34,933 nt of DNA, taken from Candidatus Cloacimonadota bacterium (lineage in GTDB: Bacteria; Cloacimonadota; Cloacimonadia; Cloacimonadales; Cloacimonadaceae). The DNA is taken from the NCBI GenBank assembly GCA_023421135.1, contig JAEZUG010000007.1, positions 1-34,933 on the forward strand, given 5' to 3'. The notes under the pieces are model-generated. The model was not told the origin of the DNA and made no database searches. It worked only from the letters and a program-made list of their open reading frames with translations. The position numbers and the translations under genes were made by a program. How positions within the stretch are numbered: the stretch's first letter is position 1; each line of letters begins with the position of its first letter. Positions 22,057 to 28,833 of the stretch are shown one piece after another.

Positions 22057-23386
22057 TACAAAAACCAAGATTCTGATCGTGGACGATTCCCCCGATACCC
22101 TGATGATGCTGGATCGGAAAATGAAATCCAGAGGCCTGGACTGCGTGAGCGTGGAAAGCGTTTCCAAAGCCATTGAAGTGCTGGACCGGGAGGAGATAGA
22201 TCTCGTCCTTACCGATTACAAGATGCCCAAACACAGTGGCTTGGATCTGATCCACTATATCAAAGACCGCAAACCTCAGATCCGGGTGATCATGATCACC
22301 GGGTTCCCCACCATCGAAGGCGCTGTGGAAGCCGTGAAAGTGGGGGCAGAAGAGTATCTCACCAAGCCCTTCACTGATGGAGAGCTCTTCGGGGCCATCT
22401 CCAGCGCTCAGGCAAAGATCCTGCAGAGCAGGCTTTCCCGCAAGTCTGTTACATCCACACCAAACCCCTATGGCATGGTGGGAAACTCACCTGTAATGAC
22501 GAAAGTTTACAACAGCATCAAGAAGTCCTCGGCAAACAACGCCACTGTCCTGATCCACGGCGAAAGCGGAACAGGAAAAGAACTGGTTGCCAGAGCCATT
22601 CACTACCATTCCAAGCGCAGCAAAGCCCCCTTTGTTCCTGTGAATTGCGGTGCAATCCCCGAAACTCTTTTGGAAGCGGAGCTCTTTGGCTATACCAAGG
22701 GCTCTTTCACCGGAGCCACAGAAACCCGGGCCGGATACTTCCTCACAGCCGATGGCGGCACCATCTTCCTGGACGAGATCAGCGAGACATCGCTAACTAT
22801 GCAGGTGAAGCTGCTGCGAGTCTTACAGGATAAACAGGTGAGTATGATCGGTTCCAAGAGTCCGCGCCCTGTAAATATCCGCGTCATCGCTTCCACCAAT
22901 AAAGACTTGCAAAATCTGATCCGGCAGGGTAGCTTCAGGGAGGATCTCTTCTACCGTCTGAACGTTCTGCCCATACTGGTTCCTCCGCTGAGAGAGCGCA
23001 ATGGCGATATCAACGGCTTAATCTTTCATTTTCTGGAGAAGTATTCCCGGGAAAATGCCCAGAATGCTCCGAGCATCAGTGATGAAGTCCTGGATGCTCT
23101 GAATAAGTATCATTGGCCGGGTAATGTGCGAGAGCTGGAAAACCTGATCTACAGACTAGTTGTGATGAGTGATGATAATCGCATTACCAGGAAAGATCTT
23201 CCAGACTATATGAAATTCCAGATTCACAGTGCCAAAGATCTCACTCGCAGCCTGGAGGAAGTGGAGAAAGATTATGTCCAGGATGTTCTGCGCTCTGTGG
23301 GAGGCAATAAAAGCCAGGCTGCCAAGATCCTCAAGATTGATCGTAAAACCTTGCACAACAAGCTTAACCTATATGAAGAGGAATAG
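22049..23386 (+). CDS. Sigma-54-dependent response regulator (NtrC family)
   Basis: 445 residues. Receiver domain 1-120 with VDDS, phosphoacceptor D56 (LTDYKMP), T in MITG and K in LTKPF. AAA+ domain from about 145 with Walker A GESGTGKE (171-178), a GSFTGA loop (218-223) in place of the usual GAFTGA, Walker B FLDEIS, and sensor/arginine-finger segments (REDLFYRLNVLPI, PPLRER, HWPGNVRELEN). The C-terminal Fis-type helix-turn-helix is about 400-440 (GGNKSQAAKILKIDRKTLHNKL). It activates sigma-54 promoters when phosphorylated by the upstream kinase, whose gene overlaps by 8 bp. Targets are not visible; the neighbouring gdhA and receiver/PPDK genes are candidates, but I found no clear -24/-12 element. 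Confidence 0.94.
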   Translation: MPDTKTKILIVDDSPDTLMMLDRKMKSRGLDCVSVESVSKAIEVLDREEIDLVLTDYKMPKHSGLDLIHYIKDRKPQIRVIMITGFPTIEGAVEAVKVGAEEYLTKPFTDGELFGAISSAQAKILQSRLSRKSVTSTPNPYGMVGNSPVMTKVYNSIKKSSANNATVLIHGESGTGKELVARAIHYHSKRSKAPFVPVNCGAIPETLLEAELFGYTKGSFTGATETRAGYFLTADGGTIFLDEISETSLTMQVKLLRVLQDKQVSMIGSKSPRPVNIRVIASTNKDLQNLIRQGSFREDLFYRLNVLPILVPPLRERNGDINGLIFHFLEKYSRENAQNAPSISDEVLDALNKYHWPGNVRELENLIYRLVVMSDDNRITRKDLPDYMKFQIHSAKDLTRSLEEVEKDYVQDVLRSVGGNKSQAAKILKIDRKTLHNKLNLYEEE

Positions 23387-23389
23387 ACT

Positions 23390-23959
23390 ATGCTGATGGA
23401 TTTGATTTGTAAGAACCGTAGTTACCGCCGTTTTGACAATACTCACAAGCTCACCAGAGCTTGTCTGGAAGGCCTTGTAGAGGCTGCCCGGCTCAGTGCC
23501 TCCGCTGCCAATCTGCAAGTGCTGAGGTTCTTTCTGGCTCATGAAGAGAAAGCTCTCCAGAGCATCTTTCCGCATCTAAAATGGGCAGGCTATATGCCGG
23601 ATTGGGATGGCCCAGAGCCCGCTGAACAACCCACTGGCTACATCGTGATCCTCTCTCCTCCGGGTGCCTCAAAGTACTACCTGCTGGATACAGGGATCGT
23701 AAGCCAAAGCATCCTTTTGGCTGCAACGGAACAGGGATTGGGAGGCTGCATGTTTGCTTCCTTCCAACCAGAAGCCCTGCATAAGGAGCTGAATTTACCC
23801 AAGGAGTATGAGATAATATTGGTGATAGCTTTGGGTAAACCAGCAGAGACGGTGCAGGTGGATCCTGTAGATGCAAATGGAAACATCAAATACTATAGGG
23901 ATGCGGAAGGCGTCCACCACGTTCCCAAACGGGCTCTCAAGGACTTACTGCTGAACTAA
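23390..23959 (+). CDS. Nitroreductase-family flavoprotein
   Basis: 189 residues. N-terminal NRSYRRFDNTHKLTRACLEGLVEAARLSASAANLQVLRFF is the FMN-binding start of the nitroreductase family (R-S-x-R-x-F and S-A-x-N-x-Q). The middle has SKYYLLDTGIVSQSILLAATEQGLGGCMFASF, also characteristic, and the end has VIALGKPAE. Such proteins reduce nitro compounds, quinones or flavins with NAD(P)H; the physiological substrate is unknown. It begins 3 bp after the response-regulator stop and is likely co-transcribed with the two-component genes. Its stop (TAA 23957-23959) overlaps the stop of the convergent YdeI-type gene. Confidence 0.9.
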   Translation: MLMDLICKNRSYRRFDNTHKLTRACLEGLVEAARLSASAANLQVLRFFLAHEEKALQSIFPHLKWAGYMPDWDGPEPAEQPTGYIVILSPPGASKYYLLDTGIVSQSILLAATEQGLGGCMFASFQPEALHKELNLPKEYEIILVIALGKPAETVQVDPVDANGNIKYYRDAEGVHHVPKRALKDLLLN

Positions 23960-24444
23960 GCTTTATCTGATTGTAACGTAGATACCAGCTTCTCTACCCT
24001 TTTGCTTCTGGTCTCGGGTCGTTTTGCCTCGTTGATCCAGGCAATATCCTCTTTCTGATGGGAGTATGACCACTTTTCCCACTTCGCAATCAAGCCGGCA
24101 GCATCCAATGCGGCTCGGACATCCTCCGGTAATTCTACTTTGCGAGGCTCAAGATCCCGTTCAATGATCATTTTGATCTTGTCTCCCGCCTTGTAGCCCG
24201 TGGCATCTCGCATCTCCGCATTGAAGACCATCATCAGCTCACCCGCATATCGTGCCAGGTTGCGCAGGAACTGCTTGCCATCTATTGTGATGACCACAGG
24301 TATTCTGCCCTTGCTGCCAAACACTGCCTGCGTATCGATATCAAAGATCATAAAGGCAGAGCCGGGATACTGCGGCTCATGCAGAAGCTCCTGCTCCAGA
24401 ATGATTTTATTGGGATAAGCGCTAAAGTCTGTTTCTTTCTTCAT
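23956..24444 (-). CDS. DUF1905 / YdeI (OmpD-associated) family protein
   Basis: 162 residues from ATG 24444, preceded by AAGGAG 5 bp upstream; an in-frame ATG at 24489 lacks a ribosome site. The N-terminal half (residues 10-95: FMIFDIDTQAVFGSKGRIPV, VVITIDGKQF, GYKAGDKIKMIIERD) matches the DUF1905 beta-barrel. The C-terminal half (VELPEDVRAALDAAGLIAKWEKWSYSHQKEDIAWINEAKRPETRSKRVEKLV) is the YdeI/OmpD-associated 'bacteriocin-protection' helical segment. The family is widespread and its molecular role is unclear. Cytoplasmic by composition. It is monocistronic, converging with the nitroreductase gene. Confidence 0.88.
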   Translation of the reverse strand: MKKETDFSAYPNKIILEQELLHEPQYPGSAFMIFDIDTQAVFGSKGRIPVVITIDGKQFLRNLARYAGELMMVFNAEMRDATGYKAGDKIKMIIERDLEPRKVELPEDVRAALDAAGLIAKWEKWSYSHQKEDIAWINEAKRPETRSKRVEKLVSTLQSDKA

Positions 24445-24604
24445 TGATACTCCTTGGAACAAGATAGCCTGATACCTATTGTATGGCAAGATAGAACGCA
24501 GATGAAAGGATCGACGGAGTCAGCAAGGATTGTTATATACCGCAATTGATCACTAATAAAAAGAGCATCAATGGACGCGAATCTTTGTGTAAAACGTTCT
24601 GGAT

Positions 24605-24642
24605 TGGAGACGTCCCCGTCTCCATTGCCCGCTCGCGGGCAA
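24605..24642. repeat. Two back-to-back perfect hairpins
   Basis: TGGAGACG (24605-24612), loop TCCC, CGTCTCCA (24617-24624); immediately followed by TTGCCCG (24625-24631), loop CTCG, CGGGCAA (24636-24642). Each stem is perfect with a 4-nt loop. REP-like or a remnant of a mobile element; no transposase is nearby. Confidence 0.75.
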
Positions 24643-24789
24643 TAGCCCTGAAAGGGGGGGGTACACCATAAATCTTGTCTATCCGGCGCATGACCCGGGG
24701 TTCCGCTCCTCCACCCCAATAAACGCAAGCGGTTTTCTGCTCCGGTCGCTTCACCCCGGGCTATAGAATATCGCTCCTCCGGAGCTTGC

Positions 24790-24811
24790 GGGCAGACAAA
24801 CAGGTCTGCCC
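24790..24811. repeat. Perfect hairpin in the repeat zone
   Basis: GGGCAGAC (24790-24797) and GTCTGCCC (24804-24811) enclose a 6-nt loop. It is similar in style to the hairpin pair 150 bp upstream and probably part of the same repetitive element. Confidence 0.65.
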
Positions 24812-24922
24812 CTACAAGTTAGTAGTGAAAAGTTAATGGTGAATAGAGGTAGCAGCAGTCTCCCAGCTTCACACTTACATTCTGTTCACTGATCGCAGTT
24901 CACTGTTCACTAACATGGCACT

Positions 24923-25010
24923 CTTTTGAAACCCAGCTCATACTCATGTGACACGCATGATTTTATATGGGTGTCACATGGGTGTCACATGGGTGTCTCA
25001 TGCGTGTCGT
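24923..25010. repeat. Dispersed 88-bp repeat, copy 2
   Basis: Same length and orientation as copy 1 at 13357-13444, with about six substitutions, nearly all in the left third and in the spacer before the tandem units. The three ACATGGGTGTC-type units (the first is TATGGGTGTC), the closing TCATGCGTGTC and the inverted arm GACACGCATGA are intact. It ends about 30 bp before a truncated reading frame. Confidence 0.85.
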
Positions 25011-25041
25011 CTCTGTTGGAGATGGGATAGGGTGACCCTAT

Positions 25042-25584
25042 TTGAATCCTGTACTGAGGTTGCATGAGGCAGATCTGGCAGAGTCTTACCATCTGCAAGT
25101 GGCACGAAACGCTTATTTCACAGAGTCGTTAGCAGAGCTGGGTCCTATTGCGGGAACTTCCTATGCTTTGAGTGGATTGGATCCTTACTGCTGGTATTAT
25201 TGGAGGGTTTCGGCAGGAAATAGCTTTGGGCGCAGCCTCTACTCCACTTCCAGAAGATTCAGGACTGGTGATTGGGTGGCAAACAACGATGATACTGAAA
25301 GCCCCCAGCCCCTCTCTCTAAGTGCTATCTATCCCAATCCTTTCAATCCGGAAGCTCGGGTCAGTATCTTTCTGCCGAAGTCCGGAGAGGTGAAGCTGGA
25401 CGTCTATAATCTGCGAGGGCAATTAGTTGCGAGGTTGTATAACGGGGTTCTGAGCCAGGGCACACATAGCTTCAGTTGGGATGCTACCGATGAGTTTGGC
25501 ATCAGCCAAGCTTCCGGAATATACATATTTAGATTGTCACATGGTGGTAACCATCTAACCAGGAGAGCAATACTGCTGAAGTAA
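25042..25584 (+). pseudogene. Truncated secreted protein: fibronectin III fragment plus T9SS type A sorting domain
   Basis: 180 residues from a TTG at 25042; an in-frame TGA lies at 25033-25035, so the frame cannot extend. There is no signal peptide, although the C-terminus (about 98-180: YPNPFNPEARVSIFLPKSGEV, YNLRGQLVARL, SWDATDEFG, SGIYIFRL) is a T9SS sorting domain that is useless without Sec export. The N-terminal 75 residues (ADLAESYHLQVARNAYFTES, LDPYCWYYWRVSAGNSFG) are a fibronectin type III domain lacking its first strand. This looks like the 3' end of a larger adhesin or hydrolase gene whose 5' part was lost next to the repeat zone. It could still be expressed as a short protein, but I consider it a remnant. 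Confidence 0.65.
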
Positions 25585-25602
25585 GCTTTCGGCTCTTTAT
25601 GT

Positions 25603-25645
25603 CCGGATCAACGCTTCAATCCAGTGTTGATCCGGGCTGCTTTCT
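25603..25645 (+). terminator. Terminator-like hairpin after the truncated gene
   Basis: CCGGATCAAC (25603-25612) pairs perfectly with GTTGATCCGG (25626-25635) around a 13-nt loop; GCTGCTTTCTT follows. It lies 19 bp after the stop and upstream of rocD. Confidence 0.65.
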
Positions 25646-25742
25646 TGAACCGGGCTAAACTTTGGGTTGACACAAAGATTGGGGTTTTTAACGTGGTCAG
25701 AAGGAATATAAATCAAAACAAAAAAGGATAAATGGAGGAATC

Positions 25743-26984
25743 ATGTCCGACAATCTAGTTTACGGAAAGATCAGTTCCCAAGAAGCGATGGAGCTCGAAG
25801 AAAAGTATGGCGCGCATAACTATCATCCGCTGCCGGTAGTACTGGCCAAGGGTGAGGGCGTGCATCTCTGGGATCCGGAAGGAAACCATTATTACGACTT
25901 CCTTTCTGCCTATTCAGCCGTCAATCAGGGACACTGCCATCCCAAGATCGTGAATGCTCTGATCGACCAAGCCAAAGAGCTTACACTCACTTCCCGCGCC
26001 TTCTTCAACAATAAGTTAGGCGAGTATGAGAAGTTCATCACCGATTATTTTGGTTATGACATGGTGCTTCCCATGAACTCGGGTGCTGAGGGAGTGGAAA
26101 CTGCTCTGAAGCTGGCCCGCAAGTGGGGCTACACCGTGAAAGGCATCGAGAAAGACAATGCCATCATTATTTTCTGTGAGAATAACTTCCATGGTCGCAC
26201 ACTCTTTGTGGTCTCTGCTTCAACCGATCCGGATTGCTACGATGGCTTTGGCCCTTTCCTTCCCGGTATTATGAAGATTGCCTACAATGATGCCAATGCT
26301 CTGGCGGATGCCCTGGTAAAACATGGCAAGAATGTGGCTGCTTTCATCGTGGAACCCATCCAGGGAGAAGCCGGTGTCTTTGTGCCGGATGAAGGCTATC
26401 TAAAGAAGTGCTACGAGCTTTGCAAAGAGCATAATGTGCTCTTTATCGCCGATGAAGTGCAGACCGGTATTGCCCGTACGGGCAAGCTTTTGGCTTGTGA
26501 TTATGAAAACGTCCGTCCGGACATTCTGATTCTGGGAAAAGCCATATCCGGTGGTGTGTTGCCTGTATCTGCAGTTTTGGCAGATCGTGACATTATGCTC
26601 ACTATCAAACCGGGACAACATGGTTCCACCTTTGGCGGTTTCCCGCTGGCTTGCGCTGTTGCCAAAGCTGCTCTGGAAGTAGTTGAAGAAGAGAAGCTCT
26701 CCGAGCGTGCTTTCACCCTGGGTGAGAGATTCCGCGCCTCTCTAAGAGCTATCAATCATCCGATGTTGAAGCTGGTACGCGGTCGTGGCCTGCTCAATGC
26801 CATCGTGGTTGAACCCAAGGATGGAGTGGAAGCCTGGGATGTTTGTCTGATGCTCAAAGAAAAGGGTATCCTTTGCAAACCTACTCACCGGCACATAATC
26901 CGTCTGGCACCTCCATTGGTAATCACCGAGCAGGAGCTGGATGAATGCGCTGCCATCATCAAAGGCGTCTTTGAAACCCTGTAA
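25743..26984 (+). CDS. rocD: Ornithine aminotransferase (ornithine-oxo-acid transaminase)
   Basis: 413 residues, a class III PLP-dependent aminotransferase. N-terminal YGAHNYHPLPVVLAKGEGV and DFLSAYSAVNQGHCHPKIV are specific for ornithine aminotransferases. Further motifs: LPMNSGAEGVETALKLAR, NNFHGRT, FIVEPIQGEAGV, FIADEVQTGIARTGK (the Asp binds the PLP ring nitrogen), LGKAISGGVLPVSAV (K266 forms the Schiff base) and GQHGSTFGGFPLACAVA. It converts ornithine and 2-oxoglutarate to glutamate semialdehyde and glutamate, linking arginine/proline metabolism to glutamate. ATG 25743 follows GGAGG by 6 bp. It is a single gene between two terminators. Confidence 0.95.
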   Translation: MSDNLVYGKISSQEAMELEEKYGAHNYHPLPVVLAKGEGVHLWDPEGNHYYDFLSAYSAVNQGHCHPKIVNALIDQAKELTLTSRAFFNNKLGEYEKFITDYFGYDMVLPMNSGAEGVETALKLARKWGYTVKGIEKDNAIIIFCENNFHGRTLFVVSASTDPDCYDGFGPFLPGIMKIAYNDANALADALVKHGKNVAAFIVEPIQGEAGVFVPDEGYLKKCYELCKEHNVLFIADEVQTGIARTGKLLACDYENVRPDILILGKAISGGVLPVSAVLADRDIMLTIKPGQHGSTFGGFPLACAVAKAALEVVEEEKLSERAFTLGERFRASLRAINHPMLKLVRGRGLLNAIVVEPKDGVEAWDVCLMLKEKGILCKPTHRHIIRLAPPLVITEQELDECAAIIKGVFETL

Positions 26985-27000
26985 TATTCAGGAACTAATT

Positions 27001-27036
27001 GCTCAGTCCCGTATTCTTGCGGGACTGAGCTGTTCA
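27001..27036 (+). terminator. Terminator-like hairpin after rocD
   Basis: GCTCAGTCCCG (27001-27011) and CGGGACTGAGC (27020-27030) form a perfect 11-bp stem with an 8-nt loop, followed by TGTTCATT. It sits between rocD and era. Confidence 0.75.
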
Positions 27037-27053
27037 TTATACCCGGGAGAATT

Positions 27054-27938
27054 GTGGTAGCAGCAGATTTTCGCAGTGGTTTTGTATGTATTGTGGGCAA
27101 ACCCAATACAGGAAAATCCACGCTCATGAACCGAATCTTAGAGCAAAAGCTCTCAATCACCAGTCCCAAACCCCAGACTACCCGCTATGCCATCAAGGGG
27201 ATCTGGAACGATGAGAAGCATCAGATAGTCTTTGTGGATACTCCTGGCTATCTGAAGCCGCGTTATGAGATGCAGCGCAAGATGCTCAAGATCTGGAGCG
27301 ATGCCTTCAAGGACGTGGATCTCATTATCTTCATGGCGGATATCCGCAATTTCCCCACGGAGTATGATCTGGAAGTGCTGGATCATCTGAAGCATCTGAA
27401 GAATCCGCAGCTAGCGGTCTTCAATAAGATCGACGGATTGCAATCTTATGATGCAGACAAGCTCAAGAGCTATCTGCCGGACTCAATAACCGAGACTCAT
27501 TTTGTGTCTGCTTACACCGGTGAGAACCTGCCAGGTTTGCTGGAATCCCTCACAGCCTTTATCCCCTACCATGAGCCCTATTACGAGGAGGATCAGCTTT
27601 CGGATTTGCCTATGCGGTTCTTTGCCAGGGAAGTGATCCGGGAGGGAATCTTCCATCTTTTGGAGCAGGAACTGCCTTATGCTGCCGCAGTGTTGATAGA
27701 TCGCTACACAGAACTTCCGGACAAGGTTGTGATCAATGCCGTGATCTGGCTGGAGCGTCACTCACAAAAGGTGATCCTCATCGGAAAGAACGGCATGCAG
27801 TTAGCAAAGATCAGGGAGTATGCAGAGCGTCAATTGGCAGCTTTTCTGGGGTTGGAAGTGCAGGTTCATCTATGGGTAAAGATCAATCCAAACTGGCGTA
27901 AGAAGGCCTCATCCCTGAAAGAGCTTGGTTTTGAGTGA
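27054..27938 (+). CDS. era: GTPase Era
   Basis: 294 residues, the typical size of Era, an essential GTPase that helps 30S ribosome maturation by binding 16S rRNA. G1 GKPNTGKS (15-22), switch region SPKPQTTRYAIKG, G3 VDTPGYLKP, G4 NKID, and VSAYTGENLPGL in the G5 position. The C-terminal KH domain has VIWLERHSQKVILIGKNGMQLAKIREYA with the GKNG loop, then VQVHLWVKINPNWRKK. GTG 27054 follows CGGGAGA. The segment between the GTPase and KH domains contains LPMRFFAREVIREGIFHLLEQELPYAAAV, matching Era. It is 115 bp downstream of rocD and separated from it by a terminator. Confidence 0.96.
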   Translation: MVAADFRSGFVCIVGKPNTGKSTLMNRILEQKLSITSPKPQTTRYAIKGIWNDEKHQIVFVDTPGYLKPRYEMQRKMLKIWSDAFKDVDLIIFMADIRNFPTEYDLEVLDHLKHLKNPQLAVFNKIDGLQSYDADKLKSYLPDSITETHFVSAYTGENLPGLLESLTAFIPYHEPYYEEDQLSDLPMRFFAREVIREGIFHLLEQELPYAAAVLIDRYTELPDKVVINAVIWLERHSQKVILIGKNGMQLAKIREYAERQLAAFLGLEVQVHLWVKINPNWRKKASSLKELGFE

Positions 27939-28038
27939 AAAATCTATTGACATAATCCGGTGATTCTCATGCTGTGCAGTATCTGTGGCCTGTGTTTGTT
28001 TTTATATTTTTCACAGATTATGAGTTTTAGTTGGGAAT

Positions 28039-28833
28039 ATGCTTTCAATGGATCCAGTGCATAGAATCCTGGTCATAGATATCGGGAATACAAACACCAA
28101 TTGTGCCGTTTTCGAGGGTGAGAAACGGATTGCTTCCTTTATTGTGGAGTCACTCCGGGACTTGTCTGTTCAATCTGTCTCTTCTCAATTAAGTAAGCAA
28201 TTAGCCAGCACTCCAACCCTTGATTATGCTGTCATGGCAAGTGTGGTTCCATCTTTAACATTGGTGTGGAAGCAAGCGCTGGAACAGGATATGGGTTTGA
28301 AACTCTATATCATAGATGGCAACAGCCCTCTCGGCATGAAGTATCCCTATCCCGATCCCTCTTATATAGGGCCTGATTTGGTAGTCAATGCTTATGCTGC
28401 CTGGAAGCTCTATCAGCGAAACTGCCTGGTAATAGATTTGGGTACTGCTACAACAATCCAACTCATCAACTCCGATGGCTACTATGAAGCTGCAACCATC
28501 ATTCCGGGAATGAAGACTGCTGCTGATAACCTTATACACAGGGCAGCAATGCTGGATGAAGTCGTGCTGAAGTTTCCCAATCAGGTTATGGGACAGAACA
28601 CCACGGATGCTCTGCTATCCGGGATTGTGCTGGGTCACTGCCTGATGCTGGAAGGCTTCATAGCTCGCATCAAAGCCGAGTATCAGCAGAAAGCTCCACT
28701 TTTTATCATTCTGACCGGTGGGCTTGCTGCCCTGATCGCTCCCGGTATGAAATCAGTGGATTTGGTCAATCAGGAACTGACCCTGACCGGCTTGAGACTG
28801 GCTGGAGAAGAGCTGAGGAATAAGGGTCTCTGA
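28039..28833 (+). CDS. coaX: Type III pantothenate kinase
   Basis: 264 residues (255-265 is usual). Phosphorylates pantothenate in the first step of coenzyme A synthesis. ASKHA motifs: phosphate loop VIDIGNTNTNCAVF near the N-terminus, IDLGTATTIQLIN (adenosine side), AATIIPGMKTAADNL, NTTDALLSGIVLG and LTGGLAALI. The substrate motif usually reads GxDR; here it is GPDL, keeping Asp but replacing Arg by Leu. The start could be ATG 28039 or ATG 28048; the second has GGGA at a better distance (11 bp). The stop codon overlaps the ATG of sprA (TGATG), implying coupled translation. Confidence 0.9.
   Translation: MLSMDPVHRILVIDIGNTNTNCAVFEGEKRIASFIVESLRDLSVQSVSSQLSKQLASTPTLDYAVMASVVPSLTLVWKQALEQDMGLKLYIIDGNSPLGMKYPYPDPSYIGPDLVVNAYAAWKLYQRNCLVIDLGTATTIQLINSDGYYEAATIIPGMKTAADNLIHRAAMLDEVVLKFPNQVMGQNTTDALLSGIVLGHCLMLEGFIARIKAEYQQKAPLFIILTGGLAALIAPGMKSVDLVNQELTLTGLRLAGEELRNKGL

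Larger units (their letters stand above)
24445..25041. other. Gene-free repeat zone
   Basis: About 600 bp with no supportable gene. It contains two adjacent perfect hairpins (24605-24642), a G-run (24654-24660), GC-rich text around 24690-24790, another hairpin (24790-24811), a stretch of near-repeats of 'gttcactg/gtgaa' type (24820-24915), and copy 2 of the 88-bp repeat. The composition differs from the neighbouring genes. The truncated gene starting right after it suggests that this region grew by insertion and deletion. Confidence 0.6.

Noticed and set aside
24441..24754. Two minus-strand frames in the repeat zone
   Set aside because: They run through perfect hairpins and a G-run, have no ribosome site and no protein-like composition.
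25667..25695. Sigma-70-type promoter for rocD starting with TTGACA
   Set aside because: No acceptable -10 hexamer at 16-18 bp; TATAAA-like text lies about 30 bp further on.
27950..27980. TTGACA promoter before coaX
   Set aside because: The hexamer exists, but the -10 position reads TGCTGT, too weak to call.
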